The notes: a model not told the origin generated them from the letters alone. Positions 46,089 through 58,752 are shown, numbered from the stretch's first letter. The stretch is DNA of 64,000 nt from Tolypeutes matacus (GCA_026826555.1 JAKSZT010054396.1:12017009-12081008); one strand, 5' to 3'. Program-made: numbers and translations.

Positions 46089-46625
46089 AAAAAATGTTGT
46101 GGACTTGTTTCTGTGTCAGTACATATAAAAATCTTATGTAACCATTTATTATCATGCAGTAACAGTAAAGACATATTTAATTCATTTTTATCAATACTAT
46201 ATTGAGGATACAAATTATCTAATAGTTCCCTTTTATAAATAAAGCTTCTATAAATATCACAGAATGTCTGACATGGACACTAATAACCAAATGTATCATT
46301 TAGATATATTTCTAAAAATGGTCCTAGGTTATTTTAAATCAGTTTCTAAGCAAATTGATTGCTATAGTGCAAACTTCTCCATTTTGTTTAATATATGGAA
46401 TACTAATGAAAAAGGATACTTTCTAGATAAGGTGCTTTTTTAGTTTCAACCATGTATCCACTACCTTCAAAATTACTTTCCTAAAATATATATATGCCAA
46501 GATTTAAAGACAAGATTATGATGATTAGAGTTATAATTTTAATATGAATAAATTCCACAGAAGAGTAAACTTTTTTTCAAGGAATTCGAGTTCTAAAAAA
46601 TTTTATATGTTAAAAAGCTCTTAGA
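46089..46625. other. PIAS1 intron 2, old repeat-like AT-rich sequence
   Basis: Possible diverged L1 antisense; nothing firm. Confidence 0.4.
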
Positions 46626-46708
46626 TGGGGAGCAGATGTAGCTCAAGTGGTTCAGCGCCTGCTTCCCAAGTACAGCGTCCTGGGTTCAATCTCTGGTACC
46701 TCCTAAAA
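46626..46708 (+). mobile_element. DAS SINE monomer
   Basis: Flanks AAAAGCTCTTAGAT / AAAAAGTTCTTAGAT; heads GATGTAGCTCAAGTGGTTCA and GGTTCAATCTCTGG. Confidence 0.9.
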
Positions 46709-47870
46709 AAAGTTCTTAGATTTAGAAATATATATATATATTAAAACATTTAACTTTCACCTTAAAGGAAAGGTTTCTGGGCTTCTTAAATTCTCACGGC
46801 TTCTTCCTAAGAAAGAAGTCTTTTTTCTTAGGGTTCTTTTAGTTGGCTCATTTAGTTGGATGAGAAACTAAAGGTTACCAGTGCTAGCCATACTGCAAAT
46901 ATCTCATTGCTATGTTTTGAGATAATAGCAAATATCACTCCTCCAGAAAGTATTATGGGTATAATAAGCACAGCATTGATCATATTCCTGTTTTCAAAGA
47001 TTTTCATTTGCTCCCCACTACACAGAGTCCACTCCTCTTGATGAGGCTTTTAAAATTAAGTACTGACAATATTTTTTTTCCTGCAAAACCAACCAAAATA
47101 AAATAATGAAATAATTACAAGAAACTAGATTTGTAAAATGTTTTGGAACCACTGTGAAAGGTTTTTCACTGTTATTTTCTAGGAACAGGTCACTAGCTTT
47201 TAGAATTGCACTGCATTTCAGAGTTCAAATAATATACAGTAAAGGTAAATCTCACATTACTCATTTGGCTTGACACAGTTTTAAAACACCTAATAGTTGC
47301 CATCTGGGATTTCCTTGTCTTCATCCCTCCCTTTTAGCTTACAAGTCATTCTTCTTGGGCCTGATACCCCGCTGGAGGTTACAGTTCTTGCTTCTTTACC
47401 ACCATATTTAAGGCTATTTTCCTTGGGAGTGCCAGTGCCAGATATAAGTTTGTTCGTTGAGTGTTACTGTTGTTTGCCTTTTGGTAAAACTACAGGGAAA
47501 TCATCTACCATATGAACTTGGCCATTTTTTTTTTTTTTTTCATTTGGTTCTTCCCTGGAGAATCCTGCTTTCTAGCAACTTGCCCATATACTTGATTTTA
47601 TACTTTGTTCTTACAGGTTTTTATCACCTGTCTTCCAGGTCTATTTACTCCAAATTAGTTCATTACCACTCATTTCTATTTATTTATCTATGAAATACAA
47701 GTCTGGAGCTTGGGAGAAAGATATGGGTGAAGATAACTGGTTATGAAATCTCCCTCATAGAGAAAGCAGATTGGAGTTATGGGAGTTATAAGATCACCCG
47801 GGAATCTCCTGTGGAGTCAAAAAAAAAAAAACAACAGGACCTTGTGGAACACCAATATTTAAGGGTCAAG
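46709..47870. other. PIAS1 intron 2, unique
   Basis: No recognised repeat or gene over about 1.1 kb, apart from a T-run at 47526-47540. The open frames 46856-47693 show no domain. Confidence 0.5.
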
Positions 47871-47879
47871 TAAAATAAT

Positions 47880-48780
47880 AAATGGGCAGAAATAGAAAAG
47901 GAAAAGCAAAGGAAGACAGAATTTCAAAGAAACAGGAGTGTTCAGCCAAGAATCTCAACAAAGCTCAACAAACCTTAAGCATAAGCAACATGAAGAAAAC
48001 TACACCAAAGCATACCATAATCAAATTGCTTACAACCAGTGATAAAATCTTAAAAAACAGCAAGAAGAAAAAAGACGGGAAATATAAAGGAACAAGTACA
48101 ATGAAGGCAGCAGATTTTTTTTGTAGAAAACCATGCAAGCTAGAAGACAGGAGAGTGAGATTTTTTAAAGTGCCAAAAGAAAAGAAAAATTGTCAACCTC
48201 AAATTCTTTACCAGAGAAATATCTTTTAAAAAATGAAGCCATTATTCTACTCTTAAGCATATATCCAAAAGAACGAAAAACAAACTCAAACAAATACCTA
48301 TACACAAATGTTTGTAACATTATTCACAATAGTCAAAAGGTGGAAACAGAGGAACAGATAAACAAAATGTGGAATATACATAGAACAGAATATTATTCAC
48401 CCATGAAAAGGAACGACATTCTGCTACATGGTACAACATGGATGAACCTTGAAAACATTATGCTAAGTGAAATAACCCAGACACAAAATGACAAATATTC
48501 TATGATTCCACTTATATGAAATATCTAGAATAAGCAAATTCATAGAAAGTAGAAAATAGAGGTTACCAGGGGCTGGGAAGAGGGGGTATGGGGAGTTATT
48601 GCTTAATGGGTACAGAGTTTCTGTTTGGGATGATTAAAACGTTTTCATAATGGATGGTGGTGATGGTAGCACAATATTGTGAATGTAATGAATTCCACTA
48701 AATTATACACTTAAATATAGCTAAAAAGGCAAATTTTATGTTATGTATGCTTTACCACAATAAAAAAAATATACTAAAAA
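47880..48780 (+). mobile_element. HAL1/L1 fragment with 3' end
   Basis: A HAL1-like part (CAACAAACCTTAAGCATAAG, AGAAGACAGGAGAGTGAGA) joins an L1 ORF2 C-terminal block (48236-48519: AATATACATAGAACAGAATA, ACATGGATGAACCTTGAAAA) and L1 3' UTR (GAGGTTACCAGGGGCTGGGA). Confidence 0.75.
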
Positions 48781-48788
48781 ATAATATT

Positions 48789-50255
48789 TTCCAGATTGGA
48801 AAAGAAATGAAACTGTCTTTATTCACAGACATTATAAGTATCTATGCAGAAAATCTGATAAGAGTTTATATAACATTATTAGAATAAGTGAATTTAGCAA
48901 GGTAAAGATAATATACCAGATCAATTTTATTTCTATATACTAGTAACAATAAAAAATTTAAACAAACACCTTTTGCAAAAGTATCCCCCCAAATGAAATA
49001 ATTAAGGATAAATTCGATGAAAGAAGTATAAGATCTATACACTGAAAAATGCAAAGCACTGCTGACAGTAAAGACTTAAAAAATGAAAAAATTATATAGA
49101 GTTCAAAAAACTGAAAAGATGTATATAGTGTTCATGGACCAGAAGACTCAATGTTGTTAACAACTGTTTTCAAATTCATCTATAGATTCAAAGCAATCCA
49201 GTCACAATCCTAGCAAGCTTTTTGGTGCTTTAAAAAATTTATAGGGAAATTAACGTAACCTATGGATTATAGACAACAGCAATATTGTAATATTCCTGCA
49301 TCAATGCCAAAGATGTACTGTGTTAATAATAGGGGGTTATGGAAAAAATATACCAAATGTACAATATAGATCAGAGTTAGTGGTAACAGTCTGATGATGA
49401 TATCTCGGAATTTGTAACAACTGTTTCACAACAATGTAGTATGTTGGAAAACAAAAAGTTTAAAACCCCAAAACAAATAAGGATGCTCAATATCATTAGT
49501 CGGTGGGAAATGTATATTAAAACCATAATGAGATGCCATTACACATCTAGTAGAATGTCTAAAATTTAAAAGATGATGATATGCGTGCTGGTGAGGATAT
49601 AGAGCAACTAGAACTCTCATACGCTGCAGGTAGGAATGTAAAATGGCCCAACATTTTTTAAAGCAGTTTGGCAGTTTCTTAAAAAGTTAAACTGTGCACC
49701 CATTGGATAACCCACCTATTCCATTCCTAGGTAATTTGCTCAAAGGAAATAAAAGGATATAATCATACAAAGATTCTGGCAAAAATTTTCATAGCAGCCT
49801 TATTTTTTCAATAGCCAAAAATTGGAAACAATCCAAATTTCTATCAGTGGGTGAATGAATAAACAAACTGTGGTATATGTATACAATGAAATACTCAGCA
49901 AAAAAAAAGGAATAAACTATTGATATACACAACAAGGATAGATCTCAAAATAATAATGTTGACCAAAAAAAAAGATTACATATGCAATGATTTCATTATA
50001 TAAAAAATTCTAGCAAATGCAAACTAATCTATAGGTACAGGAAGCAGATCAGTGGTTGTTTTGGGATTAGGGTAGGAATGGAAGGGGCAAGAGGGAAGAA
50101 TTACTAATGGACACGAGGAAACCTTGGGGGGTGGTAATGGATATGTCCATTCTCTTGACTGTAGTGATGGTTTTACATATGTCAAAATTCATAGAATTGT
50201 ACACTTTATAAATATGTGCGGCTTTATTCATGATGTGTCAAGACTTCTTCAATAG
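48789..50255 (+). mobile_element. Old L1 fragments
   Basis: ORF2 blocks at 48789-49250, a 3'-UTR piece at 49250-49460, and a second ORF2 3' end plus UTR at 49470-50250 (ACCATAATGAGATGCCATTA, AAATTGGAAACAATCCAAAT). Confidence 0.7.
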
Positions 50256-50262
50256 AGCTGTT

Positions 50263-50333
50263 TTTTTTTTTTTTTTTTTTTTTTAATTAGTAAGGGGAAA
50301 TTGGCAAAAAAAAAACAAAAAAAAAAAAAAAAC
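50263..50333. repeat. Opposed T and A homopolymer tracts
   Basis: About 22 T, a 23-27 bp spacer, then two A-runs; could fold as a hairpin. Confidence 0.75.
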
Positions 50334-50379
50334 ACTGGGGAACTGGTACCAACATTTAAAGCTCAAGTCAAGGAAAAAA

Positions 50380-50640
50380 TGGCCAGAAATATAGAAGAAA
50401 AGTAGGGGAGAAATGGTTTCCTTCATACCAAGCGAAGACAGAATTCCAGAGCAGGATTGTAAAGTGCTGAATGCTGTGGGAGTCAGTTAAAATAAGAATT
50501 GAGAACTGGGCTGAACAACTAGCAAGTCAAAGATGTTCTTAGCTGGAGCTATTTCAGTGAAATGGTAGGTACAAAAGCCTGCTGCAATGGGTTCAGCAAC
50601 AAATGATTTAAGCCATGGATTTTAACACTTAAATATAAAA
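50380..50640. repeat. Ancient mammalian repeat fragment
   Basis: Resembles parts of 9300-10050 (e.g. 'caaaagcctgctgcaatgggttcagcaaca'). Confidence 0.4.
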
Positions 50641-51132
50641 TCTTTAATTGTCTTCATACCAGTAGAAAATATTGGTCATCTAGATTCATGGTTGAATTAT
50701 TATATTGTTTTGACCTAAACCTGAAGGTCCCCAAAGTTCTGCAAGACAAATGTTTGAATATTGGGTGATTTGGGACTGATTGGATGAAGTATTCCCAGGA
50801 TAGTGCCTCAGCCTCTCAATGTGGCCTGTCTGCACCTGTCAGTCAGGAGCTTTCATTAAGGGTAAAAACAGAAGTAGCTTAAATTTTCCACTTATCTTAT
50901 ATTCTGTTTTAGGGGAAAGACAAAACGTTTTAGTGGCATTCATACATTTGGGTACTTACAAAGGTCATAGGGAACATCTCTGATGAATATTAAGGGTTTA
51001 TTGTACTTAGGGGGAGAAGATTTTCAACAACCACCTCCTCTAGCAAGCATCAATCATTAAAGTTTCATCTGTAAGAAAGAAAGCATTGCTCACAATAACT
51101 AGAAGGTATACTTAAATTAAAAATACATAGGG

Positions 51133-51310
51133 GGGAAGCAGCTGTGGCTCAATCAGTAGGGCTCCCGTTTACCATATGGGAGGCCCCGGGTTCGGTTCCT
51201 GGGGCCTCCTGGTGAAGGCTAGCCCGCCCGCACGGCGTGGTTAGCTGACCCAGCGAGCACAAGCAGCAAGGGGGGGATAAATGAATAAATAAATAAAATC
51301 TTAAAAAAAA
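51133..51310 (+). mobile_element. DAS SINE, chimeric type
   Basis: Young subfamily, flanked by AAATACATAGGGG-like repeats (51121, 51311). Confidence 0.92.
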
Positions 51311-51320
51311 AAATACATAG

Positions 51321-52118
51321 GGGAGGAAGATCAGGTGCTTGCCAGTCTCTATGAGCCTAGGCTCTAAGCTGGGGAGAAAGCGGGGAAGACTTGGGCAAGT
51401 GCCAACAGAACAGTCCTGGCTGTTCCTTCCATATTAAATGTATTTGTATTTTAAGAAGTGTCCTTCCCCCTCCCTTAGCCCACCAGAGACTGCCCTGGTC
51501 ATCTGTACATCTTTAGCCCAAACCTGGCCTAGCTGCCAAGTGGCATCAGGGAGAAGGGGTGGGAGAGCCAGACTCAGAGCTGCTTTGGGGCTGCCCCTCC
51601 CCCACAGGTAGACTGAACTTGAATCCATGTTCAGTGCAACTGCAAGTTTCTTCCAGGTTTTGTGTCATCCCCCCTCCCCCCAAACAAAGTCTCTTAGTTT
51701 TACATTGGCTCTGCAATGTCTCTGAGGTGCAAGAGTGTCCTTTTCTGTGTGGGGCCCTGAGTTTGCCTCTTCTGCCAGGCAGTCACCATGCTTCCCCGCC
51801 CCAGCCTGTTTCTTTTGGCTTGGTTTGTACCACAGCCCTTTCCTACCCAGGGTTTTAGAGTCCCATGCTCTAGGAAACAGTTGTCAGTTTAAGAAATCAT
51901 TGGCCCCTTCCCAGCACATTGAATAGGGGAGAAAACAGGCCACAATTTAGTTGCCTAGCACTAACCAGCTCTTTTCTCCTTGGAGAACAGCCTCTCCCTC
52001 CAGCCCACTGCTTTAGGATAACACAATGAGTAACACCTAGTCAAAGAAATCAGTCTCTTTGGTTTGTTTTATATTATGTTGTACATCATTTAAGATTAAA
52101 AACAAACAAACAAAAAAA
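51321..52118 (+). pseudogene. GC-richer processed retrocopy (3'-UTR-like)
   Basis: About 800 bp, clearly GC-richer than its surroundings, ending TTTAAGATTAAAAAC and (CAAA)n/poly(A). AAATACATAG lies at 51121, 51311 and 52118, giving a target-site duplication for this copy and one for the SINE to its left. An ATTAAA-type signal precedes the tail. Several open frames of 60-100 codons exist (e.g. 51559-51858) but lack any domain and overlap in different frames, as expected of a GC-rich UTR. Parent gene not recognised. Confidence 0.7.
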
Positions 52119-52131
52119 AATACATAGAAAA

Positions 52132-52325
52132 GGGGAGCGGATGTAGCTCAAGTAGTTGAGCGCCTGCTTCCCATATATGAGGTCCCAGCTTCAATCTCCA
52201 GTACCTCCTAAAAACAAAACAAACAAAATCAACTCTCATTGGGGAACAGATGTAGCTCAGCGGCTGAGCGTCAGCTTCCCATGAACGGGGATCCTGGATT
52301 CAATCACCGATACCTCAAAAAAATA
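52132..52325 (+). mobile_element. DAS SINE dimer
   Basis: Two units (GATGTAGCTCAAGTAGTTGA; GATGTAGCTCAGCGGCTGAG), A-rich linker and tail. Confidence 0.9.
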
Positions 52326-52329
52326 AAAT

Positions 52330-53898
52330 AAAAAACCACAGAATGTACAGAGAGAAAGTTAGGATTTTAGAACTTTGGCCTTTTTGATTTTTTTTTTAAC
52401 ATATTGCTCCATTGAATCAAACTAGACCAAAATGAGAAAGGAATTATGTTGCAATTTACATAAATTTAAAACATTGGAAGGTAAAACTTAGATAAATAAA
52501 ATAAACAAAGGTTATTGAGATTCTGATGATAGAAACACTGAGCTAATCTAAGTGGCTGTACTTGCAACTGGTCTAAAAATATTCTATTCCACCTTACCAG
52601 CAGAAAGAAAAGCTAAAAATAGTCCTTTCTGTTACAGAATATTTCTTACCGTTTTAGGCAAAGTAAAACTAAAGCACCTATCTATAAACGTCAGTCTTAA
52701 AATTGTTAATGAACTCTTTGGTTTACTCAAACAAGCAATTAAAAAAAAAAATCTGGACAGCTATGCAATTTAAAAAAATATATAGCTGGAATGATACCAT
52801 TTCATCAAGGGACTGCCAACTACCATTAAGACAGACGGCTGCAAATAAAACTTGTTTCCTCCAGTAAAAGGCATTTTCTGAAGCATTAACAAATCCACAC
52901 TACTTTAACCACTTTATCTTCAAAATGAGACTTTTTTATTTACAGAAGGCTATTTAATGACATGACATTGTCATAAAATTAAGATAAATAGCAAAATGCA
53001 AATCTCAAACTACAGCATAAGCAAAATTAAATATATATGTACTGAAGATTGAAAAAGGCAGCAATAATTGATTTCTTTATAACTTCTACTTTTGAAATTT
53101 TTCACATTGAGCATATATTGCTTTCATAATAATTTTTTGTTTTACATATTTTGAATAAACCAATGTAATCCATTTATTTATATGTCTATACATATACATT
53201 CATATATGTATATGTGTATATACATAACTATAATATTGCATTACTAGATTTTAAGAATTTTCATGGTGGCACATTTCACAATAAAACTTGGCTAAAGTTC
53301 TTTGAAGTAAAACATAAGTTACATATGAATTTTTCCACACATACACAACAGAATGATCAATACTAATAAACAAGAAACAGCAATTACAACACACAATACT
53401 ACTGGACTTCAGCTCTAAATGATCTTTGGATTTCATTTTCTCACACCCTAATTGCAGATTTCTGATAAACCCACATTCAGTGAGCTTGCCTAGACTTTTT
53501 ATTGTCTTTCTCCTTTGGGGGTCCACATCTACCCTTCTTATTTATGGTGTGTTTATATTATTTCTCAGATAGTTTACTCAGTAGCTGGCCTCCTTACTCA
53601 AATGGGCTTATAGAGACTCCTGAGCAACTTTGGAGTTAAAAGCATGGTAAACATTTTATCTGGCCCATCTATTCTCTCACAGCTGGCAAGCTATCAAGCT
53701 ATTTTAAGTCTGGTAGGGTTAAGAAACAGGACTGGGTCAGGCCAAGCCAGCCAAGTGTGAATGATCAATGTCTGAAGGCAAAAATAGAAAAAGGAAGCAG
53801 AATACATTTGTGAAGTCAGTTTTCTCTATTTTGCAAAAATTGTCCTTTCCTGTCCATTTTTGTTGTTGCTCTTGCTAATACAAGCCTTCCAAGTCAGC
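52330..53898. other. PIAS1 intron 2, unique AT-rich
   Basis: Includes a TATA/TATG microsatellite-like stretch at 53175-53235; otherwise nothing recognised. Confidence 0.6.
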
Positions 53899-53915
53899 AA
53901 AAAATCTATAATTCT

Positions 53916-54083
53916 GGGGAGCGATGTAGCTCAAGTGGTTGATCCCCGGTACCACCTAAAAAACAAATGAAAAATCCAACTGTCATTAGGCAGCAGATAT
54001 AGCTCAGTGGTCAAGTACCTGCTTCCCATGTACGAGGCCCTGGGTTCAATCCCTGGTACCTCCTTTAAAAAAAAATGGGGGAA
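53916..54083 (+). mobile_element. DAS SINE dimer, first unit internally deleted
   Basis: Duplication AAAAAATCTATAATTCT (53899-53915, 54084-54100). The first unit jumps from AAGTGGTTGA to TCCCCGGTACC, losing about 40 bp between A and B boxes. The second unit is complete. Confidence 0.9.
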
Positions 54084-54103
54084 AAAAAATCTATAATTCT
54101 AAG

Positions 54104-54305
54104 TCTCAGAAAAAAGTGACCAGCAAGATAGGAAGAAAATCAAGAGAGTATAGCATCCTGAAAGTGAAGCAAGAAAGTGATGCAAGTAAGGGAACCTGGT
54201 CAATTGTGTCAAATCCTGCTAATAGATCAAGTAAGATGGGGACTAAGAACAGACCATGAGGCTTGACCTCACAGATCTTGACAAGGGAAGTTTCAATGAT
54301 GTTCA
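54104..54305. repeat. Ancient mammalian repeat fragment
   Basis: Matches the 'tcaaatcctgctaatagatcaagtaagatgg' type block related to 9900-10050. Confidence 0.5.
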
Positions 54306-55005
54306 TATATTGGAAGACTCAACATAGAAAAAATGTTAATTCTCCCTAAATTAGTATATAGGTTTAATGCAATTCCTCTCAAAATCTCAGCATGATGTCT
54401 TTTGCAGAAATAGACAAGATAATTCTAAAATTTATATGGAAAGGCAAGGGAACTAAAATGCTAAAAGAATTTTTTAAAAAGAGTAAAGTGGAAGAAATCA
54501 TTCTACCCACTTGAGTATTATTATATAGCTCCAGTAATGAAGACCAGGTGGTATGGTAGACAGAAAGACACATAGATCAATAAAACAGAACAAAGAACCC
54601 TGAAAGAGACCCATAAATACAGACAACTGATTTTACACAAAAGTGCAAAAGCAATTCAATGGAGGATGGATACTCTTCCAACTAACGGCGCTAAAAAATT
54701 TTTAAAAACCTCAAACCATACACTTGATACAAAAAGTAACAACAAATCAGTCATATGTTTAACTGTAAAATATAAAACTATACAACTTTTAGAGAAAACA
54801 AAGGAAAAAAGCTGCTGTACCTAATGGTTAGACAGAGTTGTTAGATTTGACACCAAAAGCACAATTTAGAAAAGGAAAAAAAATTTTTGATAAAATTAAA
54901 ACTTTTGTCCTGTTAAAGACCCTGTTAGGGAAACGGATGTGGCTCAAAAGGTTCGGCGTCCGTCTACCATATGGAGAGACTGGGGTTCGATCCCCAGTAC
55001 CTCCC

Positions 55006-55039
<34 letters not shown>

Positions 55040-55560
55040 CCCTGTTAAATGATGAGACATTTCACTGAAGAGGATATTCACAAGGCAAATAAGCACATTA
55101 AGTAATAAAAAGATGTTCAACATCCTTGGACATTAGGGCAACGCAAATTAAAACTACAATGAGATAGTGCTACATTCCTATCAGAATGGCTAAAATAAAA
55201 ATAATCACCAAATGCTAGCCTACAGTGTGGAGAAACTGAATCACTCATACTTGGTGGTCAGAGTATAAAATGGTACAGCCACTCTGGAAAATAGTTTGGC
55301 ATTTTCTTAAAAAACTAAACATATACACATAAGTAGGTAGCTGCAATTCTGGGATTTCCATCCCAGAGGAAAAGAAACTTATGTCTATACAAAAATAAAA
55401 ACCTGCACATGAATGCTCATAGCAACATTATTTATGAAACCTGGAAACAACCACAATGTATTTCAATAGGTGAATAGTTGAACAGTGAGACATTCATACC
55501 ATGAAATACTACTTAACAATAAAAAGAACAAATGGCAAATTTGTAACACTAATCATAAAC
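54306..55560 (+). mobile_element. Old L1 ORF2 C-terminal half
   Basis: GGAAGACTCAACATAGAAAA, CTAAAATTTATATGGAAAGG, AACTACAATGAGATAGTGCT, GGAAACAACCACAATGTATT: L1 ORF2 in order, interrupted by a SINE at 54928. Confidence 0.8.
54928..55035 (+). mobile_element. DAS SINE monomer
   Basis: Exact duplication AAAGACCCTGTTA (54915-54927, 55036-55048). Confidence 0.93.
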
Positions 55561-55578
55561 TCAAAAAAACACACTGGA

Positions 55579-55743
55579 GGGAAGCGGCTGTGGCTCAATC
55601 AGTAGGGCTCCCGTTTACCATATGGGAGGCCCCGGGTTCGGTTCCCGGGCCTCCTGGTGAAGGCAGGCCCGCCCGTGCGGCGTGGTTAGCTGACCCAGCG
55701 AGCACAAGCAGCAAGGGGGGGATAAATGAATAAATAAATAAAA

Positions 55744-55770
<27 letters not shown>
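55579..55770 (+). mobile_element. DAS SINE, chimeric type
   Basis: Duplication AAAACACACTGGA on both sides (right copy 55771-55783). Confidence 0.93.
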
Positions 55771-55774
<4 letters not shown>

Positions 55775-55912
55775 CACACTGGAAAAAAATAGTTGCAATT
55801 TATATCACAAGGGGTTAAATTACATAATTCTACAAATCAGAGGAATAAGCCCTTAACAACTCTATCTAAAAAGAGCAAACAATACAAAAAGTTCAAAGAA
55901 AAAGAAATACAG

Positions 55913-56008
55913 GGGTCGGATGTGGCTCAACTGGTTGGGCGTCCGTCTCCCATATGGAGGGACCCGGGTTCGATCCCCGGGACCTCCCGGTAAAAAAAAA
56001 AAAAGAAA
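55913..56008 (+). mobile_element. DAS SINE monomer
   Basis: AAAGAAATACA duplication; B box GGTTCGATCCCCGGG. Confidence 0.9.
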
Positions 56009-56079
56009 GAAAGAAATACAATCATCTCAAATATATTAAAAAAAAAACACAAACGCACTCCTAAGTTGGATTTAAATTA

Positions 56080-56190
56080 AAAATACAATGTTTTTTAATT
56101 TTTTTTCCCCCCCCCCCTTTGCAACGATCAAAAACTTTTATAGCATATAATGTTTTGTGGGGTATTTAAAAAAAAAAAAAAAAAAAAAAG
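56080..56190. repeat. Homopolymer-rich stretch
   Basis: T-run, C-run (about 56107-56117) and a poly(A) at 56168-56189 around a short unknown segment. Confidence 0.6.
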
Positions 56191-56267
56191 CACTCTCTTA
56201 AATGGCCAGTGAGATCATAAATGATCACAAACCTTCTATGGAGGGCAACTTGGCAATATCTACCAAA

Positions 56268-56373
56268 GTTTTTTTTTTTTTTTTTTTTTTACCGGGAGGT
56301 ACCGGGGATCGAACCCCGGTCTCTCCATATGGTAGACGGACGCCGAACCTCTTGAGCCACATCCGTTTCCCTC
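56268..56373 (-). mobile_element. DAS SINE monomer
   Basis: Reverse unit (GGGGATCGAACCCCGGTCTC). Flanks TCTACCAAAGTTTT / TCTACCAAAATTTT. Confidence 0.92.
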
Positions 56374-56840
56374 TACCAAAATTTTAAATACATGTTCTAC
56401 TTCTAGAAATTGATCCTGTAAGATTACTGGATATATTTAGACATAGGCATGGTGATGTGCACAAACACCACACAAGTATATAAATAAATATATATATATA
56501 CACATATATACACACAGAATATTCTCTGCAGCACTGTTTTTATAAGCAAGAAACTACTTAATGTCAATCCATAGGAGAACATTTAATAAAGCATGGTCCA
56601 ATCAACCAATTGCATATTAAGCAGCTGATAAAAAAGAATGAGGCAAATATATTTGTAGAGGTAGAAAACTAGCTCCGGAAAGACATAAAAGGAACTGAAA
56701 GCAACACCTGTGGCTGAGGTAAGGGTGGGCAAGGGACTTCCTCTTCATTATAAACTCTTTTGTAAAATCTGCTTTAAATACCAAGTGAATGTATTATCTA
56801 CTCAAAATTTTTTTTAAAAATTACAAAATTAAATACAATA
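56374..56840 (+). mobile_element. Old L1M 3' fragment with TA microsatellite
   Basis: CTTCTAGAAATTGATCCTGT and GGAACTGAAAGCAACACCTG; (TA)n at about 56485-56510. Confidence 0.5.
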
Positions 56841-57782
56841 ATGCCATATAAGAAGAGAAATACACAAATTACATAGCTCTCTTGCAAAATAGGGGAGAAG
56901 GCATAGAAGTAGTCTGAGGAAGCCACTTTGGGGACTACTGCAGGCCAGAAAAGTGCCACATCGTCCAGGAGGGACTGGGACACAGAGACAGAGAAGCCAA
57001 AGGGAAAACTGTGAGTTAATACCCCTGCAGCTGGGAACACGGCCCATCCCCCACCCCAGAGGCAAACAGCCTTAGTAAAACCTGCAGCTGAGTGGCCAAC
57101 AGAGAAGGGAAAGGACAGATTCCTCCCTGGGAAGAGGGAGGGTGCAGCAGAGGGCTGACTATGGTTTCTCTTTGGCAAATGTAACTACCATAACTCGTTA
57201 GCTCAGAAGAGGTAGTAGAAATTGAAGGATTCATCTCTGTGGAAGGCTTTGCAGAGGAATGCCATTTGCTGGCCAGCCGGAGAAGTCAGAGAAGACAGAA
57301 TGATCTCCCCTAATTCTTTCCCAGGCATTGTAGAACTGGTGGGGCCCCATTAGAGGCTCCCTGCCAATTTTGACTACTTTAAAAAGGACATTATTAACAT
57401 TTTAGAAAAACTTAGACTAAAAATCAAAGAAAAGCTGTGAAATAAAACCACTAGGCAAGAGAGAGAAATTGATCAACAGAGCAAAATCAACATAAACAGA
57501 TGCCTAGGTATAAACAAAAGATAACCCATACTAAGAAACAGGAAGATATGACCCAGTCAAAGGAACAAGCCAAGAATCTAGATGAGACTTATGATTTAAG
57601 ACAAGTAATAAATGATGTTCAAACAAACCTCCTTAATCAATTTTAAGGAGATGAAGGAAAATATGACTAAAGAGATAAAGGGTATTAAGGTGACACTGTG
57701 TGAGCATAAAGAACAATTAAAGAGCCTGCAAAAATATAAATAAATAAACAATGAATAAGATTAAAAATACATTCAAGGGAGC

Positions 57783-58127
57783 ATTAGAGGTGGGCTCAAG
57801 CAGTTGGGCACCCGCCTACCATATGGGAGGTCCCAGGTTCTGTCCCCAGTGCCTCCTAAAGAAGACAAGCAAGACAGGGAGATGATGCGATGGGCTGGCA
57901 TGGCAAGCTGATGCAACAAAATGACACAACGAAGACACACAACAAGGAAACGAGAAATAAATAAAATAAATCCTTAAAAAATATATATTAGAGGGAGAGA
58001 GGATGTGGCTGAAGCAGCTGAGCTTCTGCCTCCCACATGGGAAGTCCCAGGTTTGGTTCCTGATGCCTCCTGATAAAACAAAAAGCAAAAATTAAAAATT
58101 TTTTAAATTGAAAAAAAAAAAAAAAAA
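57783..58127 (+). mobile_element. DAS SINEs (older chimeric type plus monomer)
   Basis: Head GGTGGGCTCAAGCAGTTGGG with a GATGATGCGATGGG body, then a second unit from 57992 (GATGTGGCTGAAGCAGCTGA) and a poly(A) end at 58127. Confidence 0.85.
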
Positions 58128-58343
58128 CATTTAGAGACATGTAACAGCAGATTTGAAATGTTAGAAGAACAATTAAGTGAATTCGAAGACAAGACATTTG
58201 AAATTGAAAAGACAGGAGAAAAGACAGAGAAAAGAATGCAAAAAATTGGACAGGATCTCAGGGAACTGAATGACAACATGAATTACACAAACATACATCA
58301 GAAGGAGGAAAGAATGGAAAAGGGGTAGAAAGAATATCTGAAG

Positions 58344-58752
58344 GAAACAGATGTGGCTCAAGCGATCAGGCTCCCGTCTACCATACAGGAGGTCCAGGGT
58401 TCGATTCCCAGGGCCTCCTGGTGAAAGGCAAGCTGGCCTGCGTGGCAAGCTGGCCTGAGCAGAGAACTGGCCCACACGGAGCGCTGGCCTACGCAGGAGT
58501 GCTGGCCCGCACAGAAAGCTGGCACAGCAAGATGATGCAACAAAAAGAGACACAGGAGAGACAATGAGACGCGGCAAACCAGGGAGCTGAGGTGGCGCAA
58601 GAGATTGAGCACCTCTCTCCCACTCTGGGAGGTCCCAGGATCGGTTCCTGGTGCCACCTAAAGAGAAGACAAACAGACAAAGAAAAACACACAGAGAGCA
58701 GATAGTGAGCACAAAACAACGAGAGAAGGGAGAATTAAAAAAAAAAAAAAAA
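58344..58752 (+). mobile_element. DAS SINE, two units with bodies
   Basis: Duplication AAAGAATATCTGA around a 409-bp double element. The body after the first head contains several related GCTGGCC(T)-type units (58430-58530). Confidence 0.9.

Noticed and set aside
51434..51926. Overlapping frames of 60-100 codons in the GC-rich segment
   Set aside because: Several frames overlap on both strands without domains; GC-rich UTR retrocopy explains them.
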